Assembly: GCA_027026255.1 (NCBI GenBank)
Contig: JALVOT010000006.1
Span: forward strand, 1 to 64,000
Direction of reading: 5' to 3'
DNA from: Caldifarciminota bacterium
GTDB taxonomy: Bacteria; Hydrothermota; Tepidihabitantia; SM23-42
Length of the DNA: 64,000 nt
Shown: positions 28,772 through 38,644 of the stretch, in pieces
How the letters are laid out: every line of letters starts with the position of its first letter
Numbering within the stretch: the first letter of the stretch is position 1
Program-made: the position numbers and the translations under genes
Notes under the pieces: generated by a model
Told to the model about the DNA's origin: nothing
The model's database searches: none
What the model saw: the letters and a program-made list of their open reading frames with translations, nothing else

Positions 28772-29214
28772 AATAACTCCTTTTTCATTATATAGGCGTC
28801 ATCGCCGTTAATATAATAATAGCGGCATATTGAATCTATCTGGTACCCTAATTTCCGATAGAAATTGATTGCCTGAAGATTATTCTTTCGCACCTCAAGA
28901 TAGAGAAATCTGCATAAGTTCCTGCGTCCGGCGTCTTCAAATCTTTTCATCAATGCTCTGCCCAGACCCCGGGATTGATATGCCCGGTCAACCGCAATGT
29001 TTGTAATATGGAACTTATTATCTTCATACTTTCCTAAGGCGTAACCGATAATCTTTTTCTTATATTCAACCACCAGGGCGACAGTATTCTTCTCACGCAG
29101 GTCCCCCTCAAAGAAGTATCGAGGCCAGGGATTGGGAAATGACCTCTTTTCCAGTTCATAGACCTGGTCAAGGTCATTCAATTCCATCTCTCTTATCAAA
29201 ATTTCTTTCTGCAT
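28768..29214 (-). CDS. rimI: Ribosomal-protein-S18-alanine N-acetyltransferase-like GNAT
   Basis: This 148-residue GNAT protein has the acetyl-CoA pyrophosphate loop YQSRGLGRALMKRF near residues 79-92 and the C-terminal LEVRKNNLQAINFYRKLGY motif characteristic of RimI. RimI acetylates the N-terminus of S18. It overlaps tsaB by 41 bases, and the tsaE-tsaB-rimI order is widespread. Confidence 0.88.
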   Translation of the reverse strand: MQKEILIREMELNDLDQVYELEKRSFPNPWPRYFFEGDLREKNTVALVVEYKKKIIGYALGKYEDNKFHITNIAVDRAYQSRGLGRALMKRFEDAGRRNLCRFLYLEVRKNNLQAINFYRKLGYQIDSICRYYYINGDDAYIMKKELL

Positions 29215-29851
29215 CGGTCCTCTTCATATAAAAGGGTTCAAGAAAATCAGGCTCGTCAAATTTTTGATTTTTGATTCGCGAAAGGGCGAGCATAATCAAT
29301 TGCGACGATGACGGAAAGGCCCAATTGCCGGGCAAAATCTTCACCCCTTTGATATTTTTTATATAATCTTCTATCCCGGCATTGGTTACAACCCAGCCCG
29401 GCTTCTTTTTTAACTGCTGAAAAAGATTATCCTGATTCATCAGTAAATATCGTCCCTTTATGCTGCCCTGATAATATCGTGCCGTATAGAACTCACCCCT
29501 ATAGGCATTGAGCACAACAAAAATCGGTTTCTCTAAATATGAAAAAGCAGCACCAATGATATCAAGGGAATTGACCCCGACCAGCGGAATATTCCTGGTC
29601 AGTGCCAGTCCCTTGGCAAGACTCAGACCAACCCGCAGTGATGTAAACTGGCCCGGCCCGATATCCACCGCAATCGCATCGATACCATCCTCTGCAAACT
29701 GCTGAAGAATCTTTTTCGCTTCAATAAATAGATAACCATCCTGACTCGATGCGATCAATCGATTCACCTTCACCTCGTATAAAATCTGTGCATCATCAGA
29801 GATAGACAGTGAAAATAGCGGTGATGATGTTTCAATGCCCAGAATCTTCAA
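29174..29851 (-). CDS. tsaB: tRNA t6A biosynthesis protein TsaB
   Basis: The start chosen is TTG 29851, giving MKILGIETSSPLFSLSISDD, because GGGAG lies 7 bases upstream; an in-frame start at 29878 is possible. The 225-residue protein has the ASKHA-fold motifs AIDAIAVDIGPGQFTSLRVG-like near 55-80, with GPGQFTSLRVGLSLAKGLAL as the TsaB signature. TsaB partners TsaD and TsaE in t6A modification at position 37 of ANN-decoding tRNAs. tsaD and tsaC are not in the window. Confidence 0.9.
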   Translation of the reverse strand: MKILGIETSSPLFSLSISDDAQILYEVKVNRLIASSQDGYLFIEAKKILQQFAEDGIDAIAVDIGPGQFTSLRVGLSLAKGLALTRNIPLVGVNSLDIIGAAFSYLEKPIFVVLNAYRGEFYTARYYQGSIKGRYLLMNQDNLFQQLKKKPGWVVTNAGIEDYIKNIKGVKILPGNWAFPSSSQLIMLALSRIKNQKFDEPDFLEPFYMKRTDAERNFDKRDGIE

Positions 29852-30269
29852 TCCTGATCTCCCGTTTATTCTTATCAACTATTCTGAACATTATACGCAG
29901 TCCAGGCGGGAAATGTCTTAACCGGTCGGCCCATTCAATTGCAGTGATTCCATCATTTGATATATACTCTTCAACGGGTAAGGTGCCCGCATCATACCCG
30001 GATAGCCGATATAGGTCAATATGGGTAAGTGGTAATCTTCCCTGATACTGCCGCACAATCACAAAACTGGGACTGACGATAGGTTCTTTCACCCCCAGTT
30101 CCTTGCCCAGACCCTTTACAAAAACCGTTTTGCCGCTGCCGAGTTCACCGTAGAGATAGATGATGTCACCCGGTTTTAATTTCTGAGCAATCTTCTTTGC
30201 CAAATCCAGTGTCTGCTTCGGAGAATCGGTTCTGTAGACCTTTATCTTCTTATTTTTTAACATTTTCAA
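29832..30269 (-). CDS. tsaE: tRNA t6A biosynthesis ATPase TsaE
   Basis: This 145-residue protein has Walker A LYGELGSGKTVFVKGLGKEL near residues 39-58, the switch-like SPSFVIVRQYQG, and HIDLYRL, all typical of TsaE. It hydrolyses ATP to drive turnover of the TsaBD complex. It overlaps coaX by 20 bases and tsaB by about 20 bases. Confidence 0.92.
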   Translation of the reverse strand: MKMLKNKKIKVYRTDSPKQTLDLAKKIAQKLKPGDIIYLYGELGSGKTVFVKGLGKELGVKEPIVSPSFVIVRQYQGRLPLTHIDLYRLSGYDAGTLPVEEYISNDGITAIEWADRLRHFPPGLRIMFRIVDKNKREIRIEDSGH

Positions 30270-30999
30270 AATAAATCTTTAAGATTCCGCGGAGGGATAG
30301 CCCGGGTTCAAACAGTTCTATCTCGTCGATCCAGCGGTGAATCAGCCTTCCCCAGCCGCCGGTGGCAATACAAAAAAACTGTTTATTCAGTTCTCTTTTT
30401 ATCCTGTGCACAATGCCCCTTATTGATTCCGTGATACTGTAGTAGATACCGGCCTGAATTCCTGAGATTGTGCTGCGGCCGATAATATGTCCTGGTTTTT
30501 TTAATTCCACACGCGGCAGAAGCGCGGTTTTTTGATGAAGGTAATCTACGGAGGAAGAAATTCCCGGCAGGATCAGACCACCAAGATAGGTTCGGTTCTT
30601 TAAGGCGACATCAACGGTTGTTGCGGTCCCGGCATCGATGACAATGATATTCCTTTTGTAAAGGCTCAGACCACCTTTTACATTGGCAATCCGGTCAATG
30701 CCCAGGTTTGCGGGTCTGTAATATTTAATGGTCAGATTCTTCACCATCCTGAAGTTGATAATAAACGGCTTTATCCCGATCTTTTTAAGGCCTGAAGAGA
30801 ATTTTTCGGTCATACCGGGAACCACCGAGGCGATTACCCCGGCTATTATTGTTTTTCCTTTTAGTATCCTGTTCAGTTTTTTTACTGGATTATCCCGGTG
30901 TAGGGGAATCACCCAGGTCTTTTTGAGATTCTTTTCATCAGCCAATCCGATATGCACATTGGTATTTCCAATATCCAGTGCAACTACCAGGTCAGACAT
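30250..30999 (-). CDS. coaX: Type III pantothenate kinase
   Basis: This 249-residue protein has the CoaX family start LVVALDIGNTNVHIGLAD, the central LGIDRIANVKGG (about 97-108), VIDAGTATTVDVA (about 119-131) and GGLILPGI. It performs the first step of CoA synthesis from pantothenate. It overlaps birA by 16 bases, a gene pairing seen in many bacteria. Confidence 0.93.
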   Translation of the reverse strand: MSDLVVALDIGNTNVHIGLADEKNLKKTWVIPLHRDNPVKKLNRILKGKTIIAGVIASVVPGMTEKFSSGLKKIGIKPFIINFRMVKNLTIKYYRPANLGIDRIANVKGGLSLYKRNIIVIDAGTATTVDVALKNRTYLGGLILPGISSSVDYLHQKTALLPRVELKKPGHIIGRSTISGIQAGIYYSITESIRGIVHRIKRELNKQFFCIATGGWGRLIHRWIDEIELFEPGLSLRGILKIYFENVKK

Positions 31000-31679
31000 C
31001 GAACATCCCCATAATAAAATTTTCTGCTGACCCCGTTTTCATCCCTGATAATCAAGGACCAATCATCATCAAGCCCGGAAACCGTGCCGTATATATTTCC
31101 CTGGTTTGTTGTAAGCGATACTGCCTCACCAATCCCTGACATATAATGCATAAAATTTTCGATCTTAAGACCATTTTTCCTCAGTTGATTATAGAGGGGA
31201 TTAAATCGTCCGATAAGCAGGTTAAGAACCTGTTCAAGTTCAAAAATCCTGCCCGATTCGATTCTTAACGATGTGGCATGATTGGAGGAAAAATTAAATT
31301 TTGTAATATTGACATTCAGGCCGATCCCGCAAATAATTGCTTTCTTATATGATTCGCTGATAATACCACAAACCTTTTTCTTGTTCAATAGAATATCATT
31401 GGGCCACATTATTGAAAGGTTATGAAAACCGAGGTCTTCAAGCGTCTTGATAACACTCAAGGCGGCGACCAGAGGGATTGAAGACATCCGCTCTTCAGGA
31501 AAGAGTAGTAACGAAACATACAACCCTCCCATCGGAGAATACCAGACTCTTCCCATCCTGCCCCGGCCCTTGGTCTGCATAAGCGCAGTTATCGCGATCT
31601 CCTGATGCTGCTCAAAATAGTGTTTTGCGGTGTCCTGGGTTGAACCTACCTGTTTGAAGCGGACTATTTTTTTTATCAT
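30984..31679 (-). CDS. birA: Biotin--[acetyl-CoA carboxylase] ligase
   Basis: This 231-residue protein contains the biotinyl-AMP loop QTKGRGRMGRVWYSPMGGLY (about 35-54), MWPNDILLNKKKVCGIISES (about 92-111) and GIGLNVN. It has no N-terminal DNA-binding domain, so it is the single-function ligase class. It overlaps the lipoprotein gene by 4 bases upstream. Confidence 0.93.
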   Translation of the reverse strand: MIKKIVRFKQVGSTQDTAKHYFEQHQEIAITALMQTKGRGRMGRVWYSPMGGLYVSLLLFPEERMSSIPLVAALSVIKTLEDLGFHNLSIMWPNDILLNKKKVCGIISESYKKAIICGIGLNVNITKFNFSSNHATSLRIESGRIFELEQVLNLLIGRFNPLYNQLRKNGLKIENFMHYMSGIGEAVSLTTNQGNIYGTVSGLDDDWSLIIRDENGVSRKFYYGDVRCLTW

Positions 31680-32188
31680 CGGTATTCGTAATAGACCTTC
31701 AGCCCCGCCCCCTCAAACGGCTTATGATTTGGTTTCAACTCTCCGGTGCCGGAGTCAAACCAGTTTGAGCTTGCAACATAAATTACCAGTTTCATTTCAT
31801 CGCCGTTTTCTATAACTATTGGTGAAAACGGTTGGGCGGTGAATTGAAAGGTTTTGTCAATCAATGTCTTACGGCTGGTATTCTGGACAAACCGCAGTGA
31901 ATCTGCAGTAATACGGACTTCATCATAGGTGCCGGGATTAATATCAATATAGGTGTCGGTGATACTGATAAAATCAGAACTGTGAATGGGGATTTCCACA
32001 TACTTAACCCCCTCCCAGATTACTGTATAGACATCCTCCTCCGGCACCTCAATCCTCAAAACCCGCATTGCAAGGTTACCCGATGTTCCCATTATCTGGG
32101 CTTCATCATTGATGCCAAATTCCACCTGAGCATTCTGGGCACAGCCGATGATAATAAGGGGGACAATCAGTATTAAGAGTTTTTTCAT
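31676..32188 (-). CDS. Lipoprotein, DUF4382-like
   Basis: This 170-residue protein has a lipoprotein signal with lipobox IIIGCAQ (Cys 16). The remainder is beta-rich: ISITDTYIDINPGTYDEVRI resembles DUF4382-type Ig-like proteins, which carry the pattern of aspartate and a PGtY turn. It is probably anchored in a membrane facing the periplasm. It is first in the birA-coaX-tsaEB-rimI operon, with AAGGAGGTT as its ribosome-binding site. The function is unknown. Confidence 0.65.
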   Translation of the reverse strand: MKKLLILIVPLIIIGCAQNAQVEFGINDEAQIMGTSGNLAMRVLRIEVPEEDVYTVIWEGVKYVEIPIHSSDFISITDTYIDINPGTYDEVRITADSLRFVQNTSRKTLIDKTFQFTAQPFSPIVIENGDEMKLVIYVASSNWFDSGTGELKPNHKPFEGAGLKVYYEYR

Positions 32189-32203
32189 ATAACCTCCTTA
32201 TTA

Positions 32204-32231
32204 AGTTTATTCTAAATTTTTAATAAGTCAA
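32204..32231 (-). promoter_or_regulatory. Probable promoter of the lipoprotein-birA-coaX operon
   Basis: On the minus strand, TTGACT (32231-32226), a 16-base spacer and TAAACT (32209-32204) lie upstream of the AAGGAGG site. The -10 box is weak, but the spacing agrees with the other promoters in the window. Confidence 0.4.
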
Positions 32232-32246
32232 GGAGAAAGCAGAGGA

Positions 32247-35200
32247 CTATTCCTTTTCCACAATCGTGTAGAGCACGGGAATAAATACTAAGGTCAAGAA
32301 TGTCGAGACAAGTAGACCGCCGATAACGGAACGTGCCATCGGCGCCCGCAATTCATTACCGGCACCAAGGGCCAATGCCATGGGAATCAACCCGAAAATG
32401 GTGGTGAATGCGGTCATCAGAATTGGCCTGAGCCTCACCCGACCGGCTTCAACCACTGCCTCAATCAAGGGCATCTTTCTGAACCGCCGCAGCTGATTTG
32501 TATAGTCCACATAGACGATTGCATTATTTACAACAATGCCTCCCAGCAGAAGGATTCCAAGAAGACTTTCTAAGTTTATTGTTGTATTACTGAAGAAGAG
32601 CATCCACAGGACACCGATTATTGCTAAGGGAATTGTGAAGATAATGACAAAGGGCTCTTTAAAGGATTCAAACTGGCCCACCATAATGATATAGACAAGG
32701 AATACCGCAAGCAGAATAATAAACCCAAAATCCTGAAATGATGTCTGCATCTGCTCGAATCCTCCACCCAGCTGAACCGTCAATTTTGGGGGTATTTCAA
32801 TATTTTTAAGAACTTTCTGGACATCCCGGGCGACCGAATTTAAATCCCTGCCCTCAACATTGGCACTTATTTTGATAATCCTTTCGTTGTTTTCATGGTC
32901 TATAGTTGCGGGACCGACGGTGATTGTATCCATTAGAAAATTACGCAGTGGGATTTCACCTGCCGGTGTGGTGACGGTCATCGCTTTTATTTTATCAAGA
33001 TTATCACAATATTTTTTTGCCCATCTTAGTCTGATATCATATTCATCACCTTCAGAACGAAATTGACTGGCAACCACCCCGGCAATCCTTGCCCTGATTA
33101 TACCGCCGATTTGATACGGGGTAAGGCCGAACCGGGCGGCTTTCTGTCGGTCAACCCTTAATTGAAATTCAGGTTTGCCCGGCTGAAAACTGGATTCAAT
33201 ATCAACCAGTCCCTTTACCTTTTTTAACCTTTTAATCAACTTTACGGAAAATTGGTGTGATTCATTCAGGTCATATCCGGAAATCTTTATCTCAATCGGC
33301 TTTCCACCCAGGAACATCTCCTGAAACTGCTGGGTAGCGAAAGAAACCTTTAACCCCGCTATTGAATCAAGATGGGGACGCAGGCTGTGCTGGATCTGGG
33401 CGATAGACCTTTTACGATTTTCCCGATGAACCAATGTCATCATTATGGTGGCTGAATTAGGGCCACTTCCGCCAGAAAACAGCGAAGTAAATCCCGAACC
33501 GGTTCCTATCGTGGTGCTGAGGGCTTTTATTTCGGGAACCTCGCGCAGGAGGATTTTTTCCAGTTTTGTTACTGCGGAATCGGTGAAACTGAGATTTGTG
33601 CCCAGGGGCATTTCGGCTTTGATATACATCTGGGCGCGATCAATATCCGGCATAAAATCTTTACCGATAAACTTTGTTAAAAAAAGACTCACAATTAGAA
33701 GTGCGATTGAACCGCTGATTACAAGCAATCTATGATGCAGTGCCCAGCGGATGATTTTTTTATAGAGTTCTTCTATCTTTTTATAAGCACTGCGGAATTT
33801 CCGGCTCGAATCACCTTCCTTTTCAAATTTCAGAAAACGAGATGAGAGCATCGGGATGATTGTCAGGGCAACAACCAATGAAGAAATCAGGGCGAATGTT
33901 ACGGTCAGGGCGAGTTGATTAAAGAATATTGATGCAAAACCCCGAATCAGAAGCAGCGGTAAGAAGACCGCAATGGTGGTCAGGGTGGAGGCGGTGATTG
34001 CGGCGCGCACCTCTTTTGTCCCAAGACTCGCCGCCTCTTCCTTTTCCCGTTTATCTTCCCGGTGTCGATATATCGCCTCGAATACCACAATCGCTGAATC
34101 CACCACCATCCCGATCGCCACGGTAAGTCCGCCCAGAGAAATAATATTGAGTGTCATTCTGAAGCTGAACATTAAAAACAGGGTGAAGAATACGGTGATC
34201 GGAATACCGATTGCGACAAAGAATGTCGCCCGAAGATTACCCAGGAATATAAATAGAACGATAACCGCCAGGATGGCGCCGACAACCAATGTATTGGCGG
34301 TGCTCTTTATCGAGCGATTGATAAAATCCGCCTGGTTATATACTACATTAAGTTTGACCCCGGGGGGTAACCCTTTCTGTATTTTTCCCAACGCCTTGAT
34401 TGTCTTATTGCAAACATTTACGGTGTTGGCATCAGTCCGTTTCTGAACCAGCCCCCAGATTGATGCTACACCGTTGGTCCTTGATATCGCCTCTTTATCG
34501 GCGGGTCGAAATTTAACCTCGGCAATCTGCGACAAAAGTATCGGCAGCCCTTTTTTATTCCCGATTACTGTATTGCGAATTTCATCAAGATTTTTATACT
34601 GACCGACCAGTCGAATAATATAGACATCTCTTGCCTGTTCCACCTTGCCCAGTGGATAATTAAGGTTCTGGGCGGTAAGGATTTGAGTGAGTTGTGCAGC
34701 ATTTATTCCGATCCCCGCCGCCTTTACCGGGTCGATAATAATCTGGACTTCCTTTTCTGCTCCCCCTTCAGTGTAGGAAGCGGCAACCCCATCCACCCTC
34801 TGTAGTTTATCCGAAACATCATCGGCAATGTCCTGCAATTCCAGGGGGTCGATATCTCCGGCGATTGTATACATTACCACCGGTTCCATCGAAGGGTCAA
34901 GTTTGAATATCAGCGGTTTGGATGCATCTTTTGGTAAATACGGCGTAACCAATCCCAGCCGGTCGCGCACATCATTCGCCGCGGCGTCAAGGTCGGTGCC
35001 CCAGGCAAACTGGAGGGTCATATGGACGGTATTTTCTAATGTCTGGGAGGTGATCTTATCGAGATTATTTACTGTCGACAGGGTCTTTTCTAAGGGGTCG
35101 GTCAATGTGGTTTCAATCTCTTCAGGCCCGGCACCAGGATAGTTTGCCATAACAATCATTACGGGAAAAGTAATATTAGGGAAGAGGTCAATTGCAAGTT

Positions 35201-35291
35201 TGCTCAGGGATACAAGTCCAAAAATTATGACCGCAAGAAAAACCATTGATACGGCGAGTGGTCTTTTTATGGAAAGGTCGGTTATGTTCAT
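32247..35291 (-). CDS. RND multidrug efflux pump, HAE1/AcrB-like
   Basis: This 1014-residue protein has the usual RND length, with 12 membrane segments and two large periplasmic loops. It starts MNITDLSIKRPLAVSMVFLA, has MVVDSAIVVFEAIYRHRED in TM4 with proton-relay acidic residues, and GGIVVNNAIVYVDYTNQLRR in TM10. It uses the proton gradient to export drugs or lipids through TolC. It overlaps the membrane-fusion gene by 4 bases and ends the TetR-led operon. Confidence 0.95.
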   Translation of the reverse strand: MNITDLSIKRPLAVSMVFLAVIIFGLVSLSKLAIDLFPNITFPVMIVMANYPGAGPEEIETTLTDPLEKTLSTVNNLDKITSQTLENTVHMTLQFAWGTDLDAAANDVRDRLGLVTPYLPKDASKPLIFKLDPSMEPVVMYTIAGDIDPLELQDIADDVSDKLQRVDGVAASYTEGGAEKEVQIIIDPVKAAGIGINAAQLTQILTAQNLNYPLGKVEQARDVYIIRLVGQYKNLDEIRNTVIGNKKGLPILLSQIAEVKFRPADKEAISRTNGVASIWGLVQKRTDANTVNVCNKTIKALGKIQKGLPPGVKLNVVYNQADFINRSIKSTANTLVVGAILAVIVLFIFLGNLRATFFVAIGIPITVFFTLFLMFSFRMTLNIISLGGLTVAIGMVVDSAIVVFEAIYRHREDKREKEEAASLGTKEVRAAITASTLTTIAVFLPLLLIRGFASIFFNQLALTVTFALISSLVVALTIIPMLSSRFLKFEKEGDSSRKFRSAYKKIEELYKKIIRWALHHRLLVISGSIALLIVSLFLTKFIGKDFMPDIDRAQMYIKAEMPLGTNLSFTDSAVTKLEKILLREVPEIKALSTTIGTGSGFTSLFSGGSGPNSATIMMTLVHRENRKRSIAQIQHSLRPHLDSIAGLKVSFATQQFQEMFLGGKPIEIKISGYDLNESHQFSVKLIKRLKKVKGLVDIESSFQPGKPEFQLRVDRQKAARFGLTPYQIGGIIRARIAGVVASQFRSEGDEYDIRLRWAKKYCDNLDKIKAMTVTTPAGEIPLRNFLMDTITVGPATIDHENNERIIKISANVEGRDLNSVARDVQKVLKNIEIPPKLTVQLGGGFEQMQTSFQDFGFIILLAVFLVYIIMVGQFESFKEPFVIIFTIPLAIIGVLWMLFFSNTTINLESLLGILLLGGIVVNNAIVYVDYTNQLRRFRKMPLIEAVVEAGRVRLRPILMTAFTTIFGLIPMALALGAGNELRAPMARSVIGGLLVSTFLTLVFIPVLYTIVEKE

Positions 35292-36172
35292 TCTGAACCC
35301 CTTTTGATTACATTTACCTTTTCACCTCCGGCAAGTCTCTGCTGTCCCACCACAACGACCATCTCATGCTCATTCAGCCCTTTAAGAATTTCGATATAGT
35401 TGTCTCCGATAAGGCCCGGCACAACATCACGACGTCGGGCGACACTGTCTTTGACTACAAAGAGATGGTGGTCAAGCAGGGCGTCAGCAGGAACCCGAAT
35501 GACATTTTTCCGCTCACCCAGTTTGAGTCTGACCCGAACCGTCATTCCCGGTTTGAGCAATTTTTTTGTATTATCAACCACTGCCTTTATGGCAACCGTT
35601 CTTGTTAATGGATCAACCACCGGACTGATTTCGGTGATTTTTGCCGAAAACGGGTGCTCCGGCTGGAAACTCGTTATTATCATAACCGGTGTTCTTTTGT
35701 TTATGGAACCGATATCATTCTCTGAGACATTAAATGCTATCTTGACCCTTGAAAAATCGACAATCAATGCCACCGGTGTTTTGGGAGAGACCATCGAACC
35801 CGGTTCAACCAAGATTTTCGCCACATAGCCGCTGATCGGAGATTTAATAAACCCTGGTTTGTATTCAAAACCCACCGTCTCATTCTTTAAAGAGATTATC
35901 TTTCTGTTCTTGGTAACATATGCACCTTCAGATACCAGTATCTTTGTAATACGACCCACTGTCTCGGGAAATACCTGCGCGGTCTTTTGTGCGCTTACCG
36001 TGCCGAGCAGTTCATAGGTTTTCACCACATCACCCCGGATTACCGGTGCCGCCTCAACTGTATAAACCGGGATAGTCATTTCTTTTCTGTTTTTCTGATT
36101 CGTTCTCAACCTGAGATAAATCCCTCCGGTCAGAATGAGAACGACAATGATGATTATTAATATTCGGCGCAT
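35288..36172 (-). CDS. RND membrane-fusion (periplasmic adaptor) protein
   Basis: This 294-residue protein has an N-terminal membrane anchor (ILIIIIVVLILTGGIYLRLR) and the HlyD/AcrA layout. A lipoyl half (VFPETVGRITKILVSEGAYV, about 65-84) is followed by IKSPISGYVAKILVEPGSMV and a beta-barrel domain with MTVRVRLKLG. The coiled-coil hairpin is nearly absent, as in short adaptors. It links the RND pump and TolC. Confidence 0.9.
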   Translation of the reverse strand: MRRILIIIIVVLILTGGIYLRLRTNQKNRKEMTIPVYTVEAAPVIRGDVVKTYELLGTVSAQKTAQVFPETVGRITKILVSEGAYVTKNRKIISLKNETVGFEYKPGFIKSPISGYVAKILVEPGSMVSPKTPVALIVDFSRVKIAFNVSENDIGSINKRTPVMIITSFQPEHPFSAKITEISPVVDPLTRTVAIKAVVDNTKKLLKPGMTVRVRLKLGERKNVIRVPADALLDHHLFVVKDSVARRRDVVPGLIGDNYIEILKGLNEHEMVVVVGQQRLAGGEKVNVIKRGSE

Positions 36173-37440
36173 TATTCCTCCCTGCCGATTGCCTTATATA
36201 TTTCGGCGTGTGCAGTATAATAATCCTTAACTGCCAGAAGATAATTTGTCTTTGTCCGGGTAAGTGCAAGCTGGGTATCAAGATATTCAAGATTGGTTGC
36301 CAATCCATTATTATACCGGGTTTCAATAATCTGAAACGCCTTTTTTGCCTGCTTGAGATTTTCCCGGGCTGATGCAACCTTCTCCTTTGCTGCAAGAAAA
36401 TTTAGATATGCCCGCTTAACCTCAAACACTATTGCCCGGGTCAGATTGTCCAGGCCGAGCTCAGCCTGTTTCAGGTCTAACCCTGCTTCCCGGTATTTTG
36501 CAAGGTTCTTAAAGCCGGTGAAGAGCGGGAATTGAAATCCGATATTGAATGTTAAATTTGAGCCCCACTCATTCCCGGTAAAACCAAAAGGCTTTTTTCT
36601 TTCATATACCGCCCCGGCTACCAGAACCGGCAGGTTCGCCCGGGCACTCAGTCCCCTTGCCAGTTCGGCAATAGATTTTGTGTCCTCAAGCTCCTTTATT
36701 TCGATACGCTCCTTCAGCGCAGTCTGAATCAGGGTATCAAGTTCAAAATCCTGCTCAACAATCTTCAATTCACCTTCAGGTATGACCACCCGGTCTAAAG
36801 GAAGACCCAGAAGGAGTTTAAACCCTTCCCGGGCAATCCTTAAACCGTTTTTCGCCTCGATAACCCCTGGCTTCAGATTTGCCAGCTGGACCTGCGCCCG
36901 AATCAATTCAAACCTCGGGGCAAGGCCTGCATCAAATCGTTTCTTTACTGCATCGGTATGAAGTTCTAATTGCTCAAGACTCTGTTCGGTCAGCTTAACC
37001 ATTTCATCAAGAACCAATAGGTTATAGAAATTATTGGTAACATCATACCTCAGTTTCTGTTCCTTTCTCTTCAACTTCAGCCGGGCGATATGCGCACCCA
37101 GGTCAGATATCTTATATGCCTTATAAATCTTGCCCCAGGAAAATAGAACCTGCTGCAGGGAGAGCCGGAAACCATAATTTTCGTGCTGGCCCATCGGTAC
37201 CGGCATTGAATCGATTGTAAAGACCGGTAAATCACTCAGATAGGCGTAATATCCTGAGGCATTAATCCGTGGATACCAGGCAGAAATCGCCTCGTCGGTC
37301 TTCAACTTCGCACCCTCATATTCAATCCTCAACTGTTTGACTTCTGCATTATGCTTCAGGGCGATATCTATTGCCTGGTCAAGATTCAAATGCAGGGTAT
37401 CTAAACTCGATATTATGAGAAATAGCACCGCGGTTATCAT
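36172..37440 (-). CDS. TolC-family outer-membrane efflux protein
   Basis: The start ATG 37440 follows AGGAGG and gives a 422-residue protein with a signal peptide (MITAVLFLIISSLDT). Two OEP repeats are visible: LNLDQAIDIALKHNAEVKQL near 20 and the second-half REAGLDLKQAELGLDNLTRA. The C-terminal YNNGLATNLEYLDTQLALTR is typical. It forms the trimeric exit duct. A longer in-frame start would overlap the preceding barrel gene and lacks a ribosome-binding site. Confidence 0.9.
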   Translation of the reverse strand: MITAVLFLIISSLDTLHLNLDQAIDIALKHNAEVKQLRIEYEGAKLKTDEAISAWYPRINASGYYAYLSDLPVFTIDSMPVPMGQHENYGFRLSLQQVLFSWGKIYKAYKISDLGAHIARLKLKRKEQKLRYDVTNNFYNLLVLDEMVKLTEQSLEQLELHTDAVKKRFDAGLAPRFELIRAQVQLANLKPGVIEAKNGLRIAREGFKLLLGLPLDRVVIPEGELKIVEQDFELDTLIQTALKERIEIKELEDTKSIAELARGLSARANLPVLVAGAVYERKKPFGFTGNEWGSNLTFNIGFQFPLFTGFKNLAKYREAGLDLKQAELGLDNLTRAIVFEVKRAYLNFLAAKEKVASARENLKQAKKAFQIIETRYNNGLATNLEYLDTQLALTRTKTNYLLAVKDYYTAHAEIYKAIGREE

Positions 37441-38030
37441 CTTTGCCTCCTGCATAAAGGAAGGATAAAGTTCAGGCCAAGTCCGTTCTCCCATATCTTC
37501 TCATCCTTATCCTGAAATCCATACTTATAGATATCGGCACTTGCAATATAATTATAGCGGGTCAATACCTCAATTCCTATATATCGACATATCCTGAATT
37601 GAAGGGTGAGACCACCTACAAATCCGATATCCTTTTCCTTCATCTCCTCACCGCTCGGCAGAATGACCGTTTGATTATCATAAAATCCCTTCCATAAGAA
37701 AAGGCCGATCCCGGTCTCCAGGGAAAGCCTTAACCGTGTGGTATTTAGGAACGGCAAAAGGTCAAAACTTGTGCACAGGGTTATCGGGATGAACTCAAGG
37801 TCATAGGGATTCCCGGTGAGGGTGCTGTTATATATCAATCTTGTTCCCCTTATTTTCAGACCGATATGGGGAACTATCCCTTCAATCTCAATCCCGGCTC
37901 CGGGGTTATATTTTGAATGTCCTGGATTTTCATCCTGATATAGTATATATGAAGAATAGTCAGGCCCGAACGAAAGCTCAGTCGTTACCGGGGAAGAAGT
38001 GTATAATAAAAGGCTCAATAAAATTTTCAT
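37437..38030 (-). CDS. Outer-membrane beta-barrel protein of the efflux operon
   Basis: This 197-residue protein has a short signal (MKILLSLLLYTSSPVTTELS) and alternating strands (PHIGLKIRGTRLIYNSTLTG, RLRLSLETGIGLFLWKGFY, CRYIGIEVLTRYNYIASAD), consistent with an 8-stranded barrel. It lies between tetR and tolC in the efflux operon (2-base gap, 4-base overlap). An accessory envelope role is inferred; the family is not specific. Confidence 0.65.
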   Translation of the reverse strand: MKILLSLLLYTSSPVTTELSFGPDYSSYILYQDENPGHSKYNPGAGIEIEGIVPHIGLKIRGTRLIYNSTLTGNPYDLEFIPITLCTSFDLLPFLNTTRLRLSLETGIGLFLWKGFYDNQTVILPSGEEMKEKDIGFVGGLTLQFRICRYIGIEVLTRYNYIASADIYKYGFQDKDEKIWENGLGLNFILPLCRRQR

Positions 38031-38031
38031 A

Positions 38032-38607
38032 TTACCTCCTGATCAGACCTTCAAGAAAGATCTTTTCAATATCCTGCTCATAATTTTTTAAATCAGGGTT
38101 GATCTGAGGGAGCAGGATTGCGGTGCGGATGATATTGATAATATAGACCGCAGCAACCGCGGGGTTTACATTTTTGAACTCACCGGTCCTGATGCCTGCT
38201 TTAACAATTTCTGCAATCCTTTCAATGATTTCAGCATGATATTTCATAAAAAGTGGTTTTATTCCACGCATCAATTTTTTTGCAAAATTGATATTTTCTA
38301 TGGAAAACATCGGGTGGGCATTCTTGAACTTCAGCCATATCTTTATCCCCCTCTTTATAATTTCAACGACCTTTTCCCGATGTGAAATCTTTTGCATCTC
38401 AATCTCACGCAGGGATTGAATTGATTCCTGCAGATGGCGTTCAATAATTGTCGTATAGATACTTGGTTTATCCTTGAAATATAAATAGATTGTGCCCTTG
38501 GCAACCCTCGCCCCACGGGCGATATCCTCCACCGTGGTTTCAAAAAATCCCTTTCTGGCAAAGAGTTTTATTGCCGAACGGATAATCCTCTCTCGAACTT
38601 CCAGCAT
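38032..38607 (-). CDS. TetR-family transcriptional regulator
   Basis: This 191-residue protein has the N-terminal helix-turn-helix IIRSAIKLFARKGFFETTVE, then DIARGARVAKGTIYLYFKDK (residues 8-47). The C-terminal ligand domain is all helical. It is the first gene of the efflux operon, directly downstream of a palindromic operator at 38645-38664, so it probably represses itself and the pump until an effector binds. Confidence 0.93.
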   Translation of the reverse strand: MLEVRERIIRSAIKLFARKGFFETTVEDIARGARVAKGTIYLYFKDKPSIYTTIIERHLQESIQSLREIEMQKISHREKVVEIIKRGIKIWLKFKNAHPMFSIENINFAKKLMRGIKPLFMKYHAEIIERIAEIVKAGIRTGEFKNVNPAVAAVYIINIIRTAILLPQINPDLKNYEQDIEKIFLEGLIRR

Positions 38608-38644
38608 ATCTGATTAGACCTCCTTTCTCTGAAAAAGGTTTATT